DNA from: an uncultured Dehalococcoidia bacterium | Lineage (GTDB): Bacteria > Chloroflexota > Dehalococcoidia > Lucifugimonadales > UBA3495 | Direction of reading: 5' to 3' | Length of the DNA stretch: 64,000 nucleotides | NCBI GenBank assembly: GCA_951812535.1 | Contig: CATOSK010000002.1 | Location: forward strand, 1 to 64,000 | Part shown: in pieces, positions 50,946 through 59,219 of the stretch | Position numbering within the stretch: position 1 is the stretch's first letter | Layout: each line of letters opens with the position of its first letter | Made by a program: the position numbers and the translations under genes | Notes under the pieces: generated by a model | What the model was told of the DNA's origin: nothing | Databases searched by the model: none | Seen by the model: only the letters and a program-made list of their open reading frames with translations

Positions 50946-52319
50946 CTAGTCCCCGGGGGCCGGCGCCAGCGCCTCGTCCCCCTGTTCCCTCCGGCGCAAA
51001 GCCTGCTCCATGGCGTTCTTCTCCTCGGCTTCGGTGCGGGCTGAGAACCGCACGAGGAAAGCCAGCGGCGCCACCAGGAATACCCCCACGCCCAGGATCA
51101 GCAGAGCCTGCTCGGTGCTGAGACTCTCCGCCCGGAACAGGAACCCCGCCGCCACCGCTCCGGCGTTCCCCCCGGCTCCGACGATTCCCGCCACCGACCC
51201 CAGGGCCTTGCGGTTGATGAAGGGGACCACCGAGAACGTCGCGCCTTCGGACATCTGCACGAACAGGCTGAACACGATCATGGCTCCCACCGCCAGGAAC
51301 AGGGACCCCATCTGGGAGAACAGGATCAGGGCCAGCCCCTCCAGGGCCAGGACGGTCCCCATGAACATCACCCGACCCTTCAGCCCGAACTTGATGCCGA
51401 ACTTGTCCCCGAATGCCCCTCCCAGGGTGCGGGCGAAGATGTTCATCAACCCGAACAGCCCCGCTATCAGGCCCGCCATGCCGACGCTCAGGCCGAACCG
51501 GTCGTGGTAATACAGGGCGGCCACGTTGTTGATGGTCAGCTCGATTCCGAAGCAGGCCCCGTAGATGATGAACAGCGCCCAGACCCGGTGGTCTCTTGCC
51601 ACGGCCAGGAAGGAGCCGTTAACCGAGGCGGCAGGAGCCATCCTGCCCAGCTTGCGCAACTGCCGGTAGTTCCCTTCGGGCGAGTCCTGGGTGATGAAGT
51701 AGTAGGCAAAACCCGTCAGCAGCAGGGCAACGCCGGGAACCACCATGGCCACCCGCCAGCCCAGGGTCTCACCAACGCCGAACATCAGCACCGCCGCCAG
51801 AACCAGCGGCATGACCATCTGGGTTATTCCACCACCCATGTTGCCCCATCCGGCGGTGGTCGCGTTGGCCGTGCCCACCACGTTGGGAGCGAACATCATC
51901 GAGGTGTGGTATTGGGTTATGACGAAGGACGCTCCGATGATCCCGATGGCCAGCCGGAACAGGAGGAAGGACTCATAGCTGTTCGCCAGTCCAATGCACA
52001 TAACGGGAATGGAGCCAAGAATCAGCAGCCCGCTGTAAGCCAACCGCGGACCGATGCGGTCGCAGAGCCATCCGATGGCCAGGCGGGCCAGGATGGTTAT
52101 CGCCACCGAGGCGATGATGGTGTTCCCGATCTGTGTCTTGGTCAGTCCGAGGTCGTCCCGCACCAGCGCCATCATTGGAGCGATTCCGAACCATCCGAAG
52201 AAGGCCAGGAAGAAGGCAAACCAGGTCATGTGGAAGGTCCGCATGTGGGGCTTGCGTAGACTGAACAGGTTGATGCGCGTTGCCTTGCTGCTGCCTAAGG
52301 GGTGGGTCGAGGTTTCCAT
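50946..52319 (-). CDS. NarK/NRT2-type nitrate/nitrite MFS transporter
   Basis: This 457-residue protein has twelve hydrophobic segments and the two nitrate signature motifs of the NNP family, GWGNMGGGITQMVMP and GIVGAGGNAGAVAAG. The MFS loop GWLCDRIGPRLAY is also present. It imports nitrate (or exchanges nitrite) across the inner membrane. It is the last gene of the minus-strand nitrate operon, 43 bases after the nitrite reductase stop. GGAGG precedes the ATG. Confidence 0.95.
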   Translation of the reverse strand: METSTHPLGSSKATRINLFSLRKPHMRTFHMTWFAFFLAFFGWFGIAPMMALVRDDLGLTKTQIGNTIIASVAITILARLAIGWLCDRIGPRLAYSGLLILGSIPVMCIGLANSYESFLLFRLAIGIIGASFVITQYHTSMMFAPNVVGTANATTAGWGNMGGGITQMVMPLVLAAVLMFGVGETLGWRVAMVVPGVALLLTGFAYYFITQDSPEGNYRQLRKLGRMAPAASVNGSFLAVARDHRVWALFIIYGACFGIELTINNVAALYYHDRFGLSVGMAGLIAGLFGLMNIFARTLGGAFGDKFGIKFGLKGRVMFMGTVLALEGLALILFSQMGSLFLAVGAMIVFSLFVQMSEGATFSVVPFINRKALGSVAGIVGAGGNAGAVAAGFLFRAESLSTEQALLILGVGVFLVAPLAFLVRFSARTEAEEKNAMEQALRRREQGDEALAPAPGD

Positions 52320-52362
52320 GACTCCTCCGTGATACGTTGAGAACGATGCTGGGATCCAAGCG

Positions 52363-53865
52363 TCAAGCCACGGCTGCGGGGGTTCGGCCCAGGATTCGGG
52401 TCAGGACTTCCGGCAGCACATCGCACGGAACGTTGGTCAGCGGCTCTCGCTCCGCCATGCCCGCGAACTTGTCTCCCAGGAAAACGTCGACAGCGTCGAT
52501 GACCTCCCCATCCACACGGGCCCGCTTCCCCTGGATCCCGATGTCCGCGACGGTGTGATTGCCACAGGCGTTGGAACAGCCCGACCAGTGCATGGTGAGC
52601 GGCCCGGTGTCTCCCAGGGTCTTGTGCAGTTTCGCGGCGGTCTTCACCGCCAGTTCCTTGGTCTCAATTTGGGCAAAGTGGCAGTAGTCGATGCCGGTGC
52701 AGCTCACCAGCCCCCTCATAATCCCGGGGGCGTCGTGGCGCAGTTCCGTCAGCAGGGGCTCCGCCTTCAGGCCCTCCAACCGGGCGTCGGGGACGTTGGG
52801 GATGATCAGGTTCTGACCCGGGGTCAGGCGCAGCTGCCCATCACCGTAGGTATCGGCCAGCCGGGCCACTTCCAGCAGTTGCCCGCAGGAGATGCGCCCC
52901 GCGGGGACCACCAGCCCGGCGGCGTTGAGTCCCGCCTGCTTCTGGGCGGATATGCCCATGTGGTCGGTGCTGCCGTCCTCCGGCGTCATGTCCCGGCCCG
53001 CAGGGGGCAGGATGCAACCCATCCGCCTTTCCAGCTCCTCCCGGAACCGGTCTGCGCCCCATTCGTCAACCAGGAACGCCAGCCGGCACTTGTTGCGGGC
53101 CTCCCTGGGCCCGTGGTCGCGGAAGATCAGGGTTATCTGGTTGCACACTTCGGCGGCGATGGAGGGAGCCGCGAAGACGTTCAGCGGGGTGGCAGGACGG
53201 AACCCGCCGGAACCCTGCTTGCCGCCCACCGCCACATTGAACCCCAGGACCGGGAACCCCAGGACCGGCTCTCCCTCGTCCGGGCACACCGCCGGAGTCA
53301 GGGATATGTCCTGGGTGGACCCGTGGGTGCAGTTGTCCATGCAGCCGGTGATGGTGACGTTGAACTTGCGGGGGAGGTTGGTGTACTCGGGGTTGCCGAC
53401 GAACATGTCGTTGTACTCCCGCACCATCGCGGAGGCGTCCAGCAGTTCGTTGGCGCCCAGGCCGGAGAGGGGACATCCGACGACGTTGCGGATGTTGTCC
53501 ATCCCCGTTTGCAGCGACACCAGCCCCACGCTCTCCAACCGGTCCCAGATTTGCCGGACCTGGTCGATGCGGAACCAGCGGAGCTGGACCTGCTGGCGGG
53601 TCGTGATGTCCACGAACCCCTTGCCGCAGTCCTGCCCCAGCTCGGCGATGACCCGCAGTTGTTCGGAGTTGGACATGCCGTTGGGGATGCGGACACGCAT
53701 CATGAACTTGCCCGGGGTCTGCCGACGAAAGAAGACCCCCAGCCACTTCAGCCGCTCCTTGTCGCCGTCGGTGATGGCCTCCCAGCCCTCCTCGGCGTAG
53801 CGGGGAAGGTCATGCATGACCTCGAGGCCGGGCTTTTCCGACTTGTACTCTTCAATCTTGTTCAT
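52363..53865 (-). CDS. nirA: Ferredoxin-type nitrite reductase (sirohaem, 4Fe-4S)
   Basis: This 500-residue enzyme reduces nitrite to ammonium with six electrons. Two ferrodoxin-like halves are visible, and cluster/sirohaem ligands appear as SCTGIDYC (near residue 387-393) and SGCSNACG (near 428-432). CMDNCTHGSTQDI and GKQGSGG are family blocks. A perfect 15-bp tandem duplication (53239-53268) adds PVLGF in frame before NVAVGG. AGGAGA precedes the ATG. It lies 77 bases after the FAD/BFD protein gene in the operon. Confidence 0.93.
   Translation of the reverse strand: MNKIEEYKSEKPGLEVMHDLPRYAEEGWEAITDGDKERLKWLGVFFRRQTPGKFMMRVRIPNGMSNSEQLRVIAELGQDCGKGFVDITTRQQVQLRWFRIDQVRQIWDRLESVGLVSLQTGMDNIRNVVGCPLSGLGANELLDASAMVREYNDMFVGNPEYTNLPRKFNVTITGCMDNCTHGSTQDISLTPAVCPDEGEPVLGFPVLGFNVAVGGKQGSGGFRPATPLNVFAAPSIAAEVCNQITLIFRDHGPREARNKCRLAFLVDEWGADRFREELERRMGCILPPAGRDMTPEDGSTDHMGISAQKQAGLNAAGLVVPAGRISCGQLLEVARLADTYGDGQLRLTPGQNLIIPNVPDARLEGLKAEPLLTELRHDAPGIMRGLVSCTGIDYCHFAQIETKELAVKTAAKLHKTLGDTGPLTMHWSGCSNACGNHTVADIGIQGKRARVDGEVIDAVDVFLGDKFAGMAEREPLTNVPCDVLPEVLTRILGRTPAAVA
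53239..53268. repeat. In-frame 15-bp tandem duplication in nirA
   Basis: GAACCCCAGGACCGG occurs twice in direct succession. On the coding strand it gives PVLGFPVLGF. This is the same kind of event as the cluster in the IS elements, but in frame. Confidence 0.85.
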
Positions 53866-53942
53866 TTGGCTTCTCCTGGGTTATCCGACAGTTGCGGAAC
53901 GTGCTGGGATGATGCAAGGAGCAGAACTTGATCCGGCGGACG

Positions 53943-55493
53943 CTACCGGCTTCCGGCCAGGACCGGCTCCCGGAGAGCGGGTTCCGGCTGCCGGGGCGAG
54001 CGGGTTGCGCCGCTCCCGATGGCGAAGTCGAGAACGGCCTGCACCTGGGTCTTGCAGGCGCCGCAACCGCTGCCGGCCCGGGTGGCGGAGCAGACTTCCT
54101 GGAGGGTTTTCAGCCCATCCTCCACCGCCTCGGCGATCTTTCCCTTGGAAACGCCGTTGCAGTTGCAGATCTGGGCGTTGACCGGCAGTTCCGCCACGTC
54201 CAGGGTCTTGGCGGCGGTTCCCGGGAAGATGAGCTCCGACCGGTTGGCGGGCAGCTCGCTGTTCCGGTCGTAGGCCTGGATGACGCCGGCGGAGGTCAGC
54301 CCGTCGCCGAGCAGGATCGCTCCGGCCAGCCTCCCCTCGCGGATAATCAGCTTCTTGTAGACCCCCCGGCCCGGTTCGCTGTAGTTGACCAGCTCGTCGG
54401 CATCGGAAAGCGGGTCCCGGTCTCCCATCACCGCCAGCTCCACGTCCATAACCTTGAGCTTGGTTGAGACCCGGGAACCCCTGTAGCTGGCCTCGGGATT
54501 GCTCCCCGTCAGCCGGCTGGCCAGGACAACGGCCTGCTCCCAGGCGGGAGTGATGGTCCCGTAGAGACGTCCCCGGTGCTGGGCGCACTCGCCAATGGCA
54601 TAGACGTCCTGGTCATTGCGGCAGGAAAGGTCGTCGTTGACCACGATCCCCTGCTGAACCTGAAGACCGGCCTGCTTGGCCAGGTCAACGTTGGGACGGA
54701 TTCCGGCGGCCAGGACCACCATGTCGCAGTCCAGCTCCTCCCCGTCACGGAAGCCGACCCCGGTGACCCTCCCGTCTCCGGCAATGGCGGTGGTCATCTT
54801 GGTCAGGTGAATGTTGACGCCCAGGTCTTCCATCTGCTGCTTGAGCATCCGGCCAGACTCGGCGTCAAGCTGGGTGTCCATCAGGTGCGAGTTCAGGTGG
54901 GCGACGTGGACTTCCAGCCCCTTACCCATCAGGCCGCGGGCGGCTTCCAGCCCCAGCAGACCGCCCCCGACGACCACGGCCTTGCTTGCCCTGGCGGCGT
55001 AGCCGGTCATCATCTGGCAGTCCTCCAGGGTGCGGAAGACGAACACGCCGTCGATGAACCCGCCGTCCTCGTTGTACAGGTTGGCCATGGGCGGAACGTA
55101 GGCCCCGCTTCCGGTGGCAACCACCAGCTTGTCGTAGGGCTCGGCGATGCCGCCCGGCGCGTAGACCGACTTGCTGAGGCGGTCGATCCAGCCGGCCCGC
55201 ACTCCCGAGTAGAGCTTGATGCCGTTCTGCTCGTACCAGTCCACCGAGTTGATGAAAATGTCCGAAGGAGTGTGGGTTCCGGCCAGGACGCCGGACAGGA
55301 GCACCCGGTTGTAGTTGCCGTGGCCCTCTTCGCCGAACATCACGATTTCGAACTGCTCGGCCCCGCCCCGGGCGATGACTTCCTCGACGAACCGGCCTCC
55401 GGCCATGCCGTTGCCGATGACTACCAGGCGCTGCTTTGTTGTTTCCCATCCGGGGCCGCTCGCCGTGAAATCCCTACTGGCTCCCTGGGGCAT
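53943..55493 (-). CDS. NirB-like FAD/NAD(P) oxidoreductase with BFD [2Fe-2S] domain
   Basis: This 516-residue protein has an FAD site VVIGNGMAGGRFVEE (24-38), an NAD(P) site VVVGGGLLGLEAARGL, the YAIGECAQHRG block and a C-terminal BFD-like cluster (ICNCNGVSKG, GSGCGACKTQV; four Cys near 442, 444, 475, 478). This equals the N-terminal half of NirB, lacking the sirohaem part; such proteins (NasB-like) feed electrons to assimilatory nitrate reductase. I start at the ATG at 55493 after AGGAGG, 10 bases beyond the upstream stop. Residues 2-18 are encoded by repeat E, so they are an acquired extension. Confidence 0.9.
   Translation of the reverse strand: MPQGASRDFTASGPGWETTKQRLVVIGNGMAGGRFVEEVIARGGAEQFEIVMFGEEGHGNYNRVLLSGVLAGTHTPSDIFINSVDWYEQNGIKLYSGVRAGWIDRLSKSVYAPGGIAEPYDKLVVATGSGAYVPPMANLYNEDGGFIDGVFVFRTLEDCQMMTGYAARASKAVVVGGGLLGLEAARGLMGKGLEVHVAHLNSHLMDTQLDAESGRMLKQQMEDLGVNIHLTKMTTAIAGDGRVTGVGFRDGEELDCDMVVLAAGIRPNVDLAKQAGLQVQQGIVVNDDLSCRNDQDVYAIGECAQHRGRLYGTITPAWEQAVVLASRLTGSNPEASYRGSRVSTKLKVMDVELAVMGDRDPLSDADELVNYSEPGRGVYKKLIIREGRLAGAILLGDGLTSAGVIQAYDRNSELPANRSELIFPGTAAKTLDVAELPVNAQICNCNGVSKGKIAEAVEDGLKTLQEVCSATRAGSGCGACKTQVQAVLDFAIGSGATRSPRQPEPALREPVLAGSR
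55441..55490 (-). repeat. Protein-embedded repeat E, copy 1
   Basis: 50 bp encoding PQGASRDFTASGPGWET directly after the start codon of the FAD/BFD gene. Over 85% identical to 56449-56499. Confidence 0.8.
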
Positions 55494-55503
55494 GGGTGGC
55501 CTC

Positions 55504-57678
55504 CTATTCCTCGTTTCCGATTTTTGGCGGGGCGGCATCTGACGGGACAGGGTGCATCCGCACCGCGCAGACCTTGAACTCGGGCATCCGGCTGATGGGG
55601 TCGAGGGCCGGATTGGTCAGCCGGTTCGCCGACTGCTGTCCCCCCCAATGGAAGGGAGCAAAGATGGTGTCGGGGCGGATGGTTGGCGACAGCTTCACCG
55701 TCAGGGTGGCGTTCCCGCGGCGGGTTTCCAGCCGAACCGGGTCGCCGTCGGACAGGCCGTACCTCTCCGCCGTTGCGGGGTTGACCTCGGCCTCGGCAGA
55801 CGGAGCCAGCTCGTTCAACGCCCCGATGCGCCGCGTCTGGGAACCCGACTGGTACTGGGCCAGCACCCGTCCGGTGGTCAGGTACAGCGGGTATTCCTCG
55901 TCAGGTTCCTCGCCGGAGGGTTGGTGACGCACCGGGTGGAACCTGGCCTTCCCGCTAGCGGTGGGAAAGCCGCTGGTGAACATACGGGGGGTGCCTTCCT
56001 GCTTCTCCGCAGGGCAGGGCCAGAACAGGCCCTGGTTCTCTGCTATCATCCCGTAGCTCATCCCCGAGTAGTCAGCGGGTCCACCGGCGCTGGCCCGTCC
56101 CAGCTCGTCGAACACGGACTCGGCGTCGGGGAAGGAGAAGAAACGTTCCTTGCCCAACCGGGCGGCCAGGGCCTGGATGATTTCCAGGTCGGTCCGCACG
56201 TCCCCTGGAGGAGCGAACGCGGCCCGCCGCAGGATCACCCTTCCTTCCAGGTTGGTCATGGTGCCGTCTTCCTCGGCCCACTGGGCGGAAGGAAGGACGA
56301 CGTCCGCGAGCTGGGCGGTCTCGGACAGGAAGTAGTCCGCCACCACCAGGAAGTCCAGCTCCTTCAGCCGACGCTCCACCAGCCCGGAATTGGGCGCGGA
56401 AACCACCACGTTGGAGCCCATGACCATCAGGCAGCGGATCCCGCCTGCGTTTCCCCCTCCGGGGCCGCTCGCCGTGAAATCCCCACTGGCTCGCTGGGGC
56501 CCCAGGGAGTCCAGCAGCTCGAAGGCTGACTTGCCGGGCCCGGGGAGTTCGTCTTCATCGATGCCCCACACGGCGGCCACGTGGCGGCGGGCGGCGGGAT
56601 CGGTTATCAGGCGGTAACCCGGCAGCTGGTCGGCCTTCTGCCCGTGTTCGCGGCCCCCCTGGCCGTTTCCCTGGCCGGTGAGGCACCCCCAGCCGGAGTT
56701 GGGCTTGCCCACCAGTCCCAGCGCCAGCGCCAGGTTGATGAAGGAAAGCGCGTTGTTGACCCCCTGGGACTGCTGCTCCGGGCCCCGGCCGGTCAATATC
56801 ATGGCGGAGGGAGACCGTCCCAGCATGAGGGCGGTCTGCAAGAGCTGGCTCTCGGGGACTCCGGTGATGCGTTCCACCCGTTCGGGCCAGTAGGTGGCCG
56901 CGATGCCCCGCACCCGCTCGAACCCTTCGGTGCGGGCTTCGATGTAATCGGAGTCGATGAGCCCCCGCCCGATGAGGATGTGGAGCAGCCCGTTGGCCAG
57001 GGCGGCGTCGGAGCCGGGAGCTATCCGCAGGTGGAGGGCCGCGCCTTCGGCGGTGGCCGTCCGCCGGGGATCGGCCACTATCAGGTTGCCTCCGTTCTCC
57101 CGCTGGGCCTCGAAATACTGCATCATCGGCGGCATGGTGGCGGCTGGATTGCTCCCCACCAGCAGGATGGTCTCCGCGTGGGGAATGTCCTCCAGGGGGA
57201 AGGGCAGGCCCCGGTCCACGCCCAACGCCCGAATCCCGGCCGCCGCTGCGGAGGACATACAGAAGCGCCCGTTGTAATCGATGTTGGACGTGCCCAGGGC
57301 CACCCGGGCGAACTTGCCCAGCAGGTAGGACTTTTCGTTGGTCAGGGAGCCGCCGCCGAAAACGCCCACGGCGTCTTTCCCGTAGCTGGCCTGGGTGGCC
57401 TCAAAAGCACGGGTTATGGCGGAAAGGGCCTCATCCCAGGTGGCGGGGGCCAGCTCCCCGGCGGAGTTGCGGACCAGGGGCGTGAGCAGCCGGTCGGGAT
57501 GTCCCAGGGTTTCCGCCGCGGTCCAGCCCTTGATGCACAGGGCTCCCTTGTTGACCGGAAACTCGTCGTTGGCGGCGACCGATGGACCATCCCCGGCGCC
57601 GCGGAGCTTCATTCCGCACTGGAACGCGCAGTAGGGGCAGTGGGTCAGGGTTTCGAGAGTTGCCGCGCCGGATTGCAT
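55504..57678 (-). CDS. Assimilatory nitrate reductase, molybdopterin oxidoreductase
   Basis: This 724-residue NasA/NarB-type enzyme reduces nitrate to nitrite in the cytoplasm. The 4Fe-4S ligands are Cys14, Cys17, Cys21 and Cys48. The Mo ligand is Cys140 (YNGRFCMSSA). Bis-MGD blocks include GSNPAATMPPMMQYF, GKPNSGWGCLTGQGNGQGG and WGGQQSANRL. No Tat signal is present, fitting an assimilatory role. An insert of about 18 residues (393-410, GPQRASGDFTASGPGGGN) is encoded by repeat E between ELLDS and GIRCLMVMGSN. It is the first gene of the operon; four family D copies lie upstream. Confidence 0.93.
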   Translation of the reverse strand: MQSGAATLETLTHCPYCAFQCGMKLRGAGDGPSVAANDEFPVNKGALCIKGWTAAETLGHPDRLLTPLVRNSAGELAPATWDEALSAITRAFEATQASYGKDAVGVFGGGSLTNEKSYLLGKFARVALGTSNIDYNGRFCMSSAAAAGIRALGVDRGLPFPLEDIPHAETILLVGSNPAATMPPMMQYFEAQRENGGNLIVADPRRTATAEGAALHLRIAPGSDAALANGLLHILIGRGLIDSDYIEARTEGFERVRGIAATYWPERVERITGVPESQLLQTALMLGRSPSAMILTGRGPEQQSQGVNNALSFINLALALGLVGKPNSGWGCLTGQGNGQGGREHGQKADQLPGYRLITDPAARRHVAAVWGIDEDELPGPGKSAFELLDSLGPQRASGDFTASGPGGGNAGGIRCLMVMGSNVVVSAPNSGLVERRLKELDFLVVADYFLSETAQLADVVLPSAQWAEEDGTMTNLEGRVILRRAAFAPPGDVRTDLEIIQALAARLGKERFFSFPDAESVFDELGRASAGGPADYSGMSYGMIAENQGLFWPCPAEKQEGTPRMFTSGFPTASGKARFHPVRHQPSGEEPDEEYPLYLTTGRVLAQYQSGSQTRRIGALNELAPSAEAEVNPATAERYGLSDGDPVRLETRRGNATLTVKLSPTIRPDTIFAPFHWGGQQSANRLTNPALDPISRMPEFKVCAVRMHPVPSDAAPPKIGNEE
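56449..56499 (-). repeat. Protein-embedded repeat E, copy 2
   Basis: 51 bp encoding PQRASGDFTASGPGGGN inside the nitrate reductase gene, in the same frame as copy 1 in the neighbouring gene. Confidence 0.8.
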
Positions 57679-57739
57679 TCGCCGGTACCAACCATCCCAT
57701 TCAGGTTGATACCAGACTAGCGGTGGTGTTTTGCGGCGG

Positions 57740-57756
57740 GATTACGAAGTTGTAAC
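57740..57756. promoter_or_regulatory. Candidate operator upstream of nitrate reductase
   Basis: On the minus strand GTTACAACTTCGTAATC contains the inverted repeat TTAC-N6-GTAA, 62 bases before the nitrate reductase start. Its form is like nitrogen-regulator sites such as GlnR boxes (GTnAC-N6-GnAAC), but only one site is visible and the regulator is not in the window. Confidence 0.3.
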
Positions 57757-57814
57757 GATCCGGCTAAATCTGGGTAAACTCCGTGTAAACCGCCGGTTTG
57801 ATCTGGGGGTGGCC

Positions 57815-58029
57815 CGCTTCTAAATCGCTCGGCGGCCCCGCAGGGCAACTTGCCTCATCGGGGCCGCCGCTTTTGAATCGCTCGGCGGCCCCGCAAGGTA
57901 ACTTGTCTCATCGGGGCCGCCGCTTCTAAATCGCTCGGCAGCCCCGCAAGGTAACTTGTCTCATCGGGGCCGCCGCTTCTATATCGCTCGGCGGCCCCGC
58001 AAGGTAACTTGTCTCATCGGGGCCGCCTC
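57815..58029 (-). repeat. Four tandem 53-bp family D hairpins
   Basis: Units repeat with an exact 53-bp period (ATCGCTCGG at 57824, 57877, 57930 and 57983). Read on the minus strand each is TTTAGAAGCGGCGGCCCCG, loop ATGAGACAAGTTACCTTG, CGGGGCCGCCGAGCG: a stem of at least 11 bp with the family D loop. In the unit nearest the gene the loop changes from GACAAGTTACC to GGCAAGTTGCC, two changes that keep its partial symmetry. They are 137-350 bases upstream of the nitrate reductase start in the same orientation. Confidence 0.85.
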
Positions 58030-58052
58030 GCTCCGCTTCGCGAGGACTCCCC

Positions 58053-58110
58053 GCTCCGGCGGGGCAGGCTCTTCCGCCGTCAAGGGGGAAGGGACTTTTT
58101 CAGAGGGTCC
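58053..58110 (-). repeat. Dispersed repeat family A, copy A7
   Basis: GGGGCAGGCTCTTCCGCCGT then CAAGGGGGAAGGGACTTTTT, the right part of the inverted form, followed by CAGAGGGTCCC as near A5 and A6. Confidence 0.65.
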
Positions 58111-58284
58111 CTAACCCGCCCCAGCTCCGGGATGCCCGGCAGGCACGTCTCCAGGTCCTCCGGCTCCATGGAGTTGGTGTGGAAATTCCCGCGGCAGGCC
58201 CGGAGTTGCGCTGCCGGCGGGCGGGGCCGCTTGCCTGGTGGTGGGGGAGGCAGCGATGACAGGAAGGGCGGTCTGCTGGCGAGG

Positions 58285-58444
58285 GGAAAGGCTGGAAGGA
58301 TTTTTTTCTGTCGCTTTTTGTCGTATTGTGTCGCTTTTTGCCTCAGTGGCGGGGTTGGATTGGGGCTCTTGGGCACTTGCGATTGAGCGACCTGTAATCA
58401 GCATAGAAACGCGGCACGGGGCTTGGCAAGGGGCAACTGTCAGC
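58285..58444 (+). repeat. Long dispersed repeat C, copy 2
   Basis: 160-bp direct copy of 17472-17630, with one extra T in the T-run and scattered substitutions. Confidence 0.8.
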
Positions 58445-58900
58445 GGGGGGGAGGGGACTGGTTCAGGGGTCACCTAACGAAAAAATGGAAAAGTGGGACA
58501 TTTTGGGATATTGGGCGGTTTTCGTGCTCAAAATGCCCGGGACCGGCGGGACATTAGCGCCAATTTGGGGTCATCCTGGGACATATCCGCGACATGGACG
58601 GGACGCGATTGAGACGTTTTGAGACACTTTGAGACATTTTGGGACATTTGAGCGTGGGCAAAGGGACATTTCCGTGGTTGAAGGTCCAGCGGGACTCAAG
58701 GCTCAAGGGCTGGCTAAAGGGGATGACCGAATTTTCCCTGAACATCCTTCCACACCAATTTCCCGCACCAATGTTCTTTGCTACCAACGTTAGTGTTGCG
58801 GCAGCGGGGGTGTCAATGGCCAACTGTCAGCGGGTAGGGTGCCGGTTTTGGGTGGGGCAACTCAACGGGGATCGGGGGGATGACGGGGGGCGGGTTTGGT

Positions 58901-59219
58901 CCGGTTGCCGTTCCTGAAGCGACGATTTACGGGGGTCTGGGTCCCCGCCTACGCGGGGATGACGGGAAAGAGGGTTTGCCCCGGTTGCCGTTCCTGAAGC
59001 GACATTTACGGGGGTCTGGGTCCCCGCCTACGCGGGGATGACGGGTGGGAGGGTTTGCCCCGGTTGCCGTTCCTGAAGCGACGATTTACGGGGGTCTGGG
59101 TCCCCGCCTACGCGGGGATGACGGGTGGGAGGGTTTGCCCCGGTAGCCGTTTCTGAAGCGACGATTTACGGGGGTCTGGGTCCCCGCCTGCGCGGGGATG
59201 ACGGGAAAGATGGATGACG
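58901..59219 (+). repeat. Four tandem 80-bp units with family B palindrome
   Basis: Units start at 58901, 58981, 59060 and 59140 (CCGGTTGCCGTTCCTGAAGC). Each contains GTCCCCGCCTACGCGGGGAT. Divergence between units is only a few bases, so the array is recent or homogenised. The lack of variable spacers excludes CRISPR. Confidence 0.85.

Noticed and set aside
57815..58029. CRISPR array
   Set aside because: The 53-bp units are contiguous and near-identical throughout; there are no variable spacers and no cas genes in the window.
58901..59219. CRISPR array
   Set aside because: 80-bp units repeat without unique spacers.
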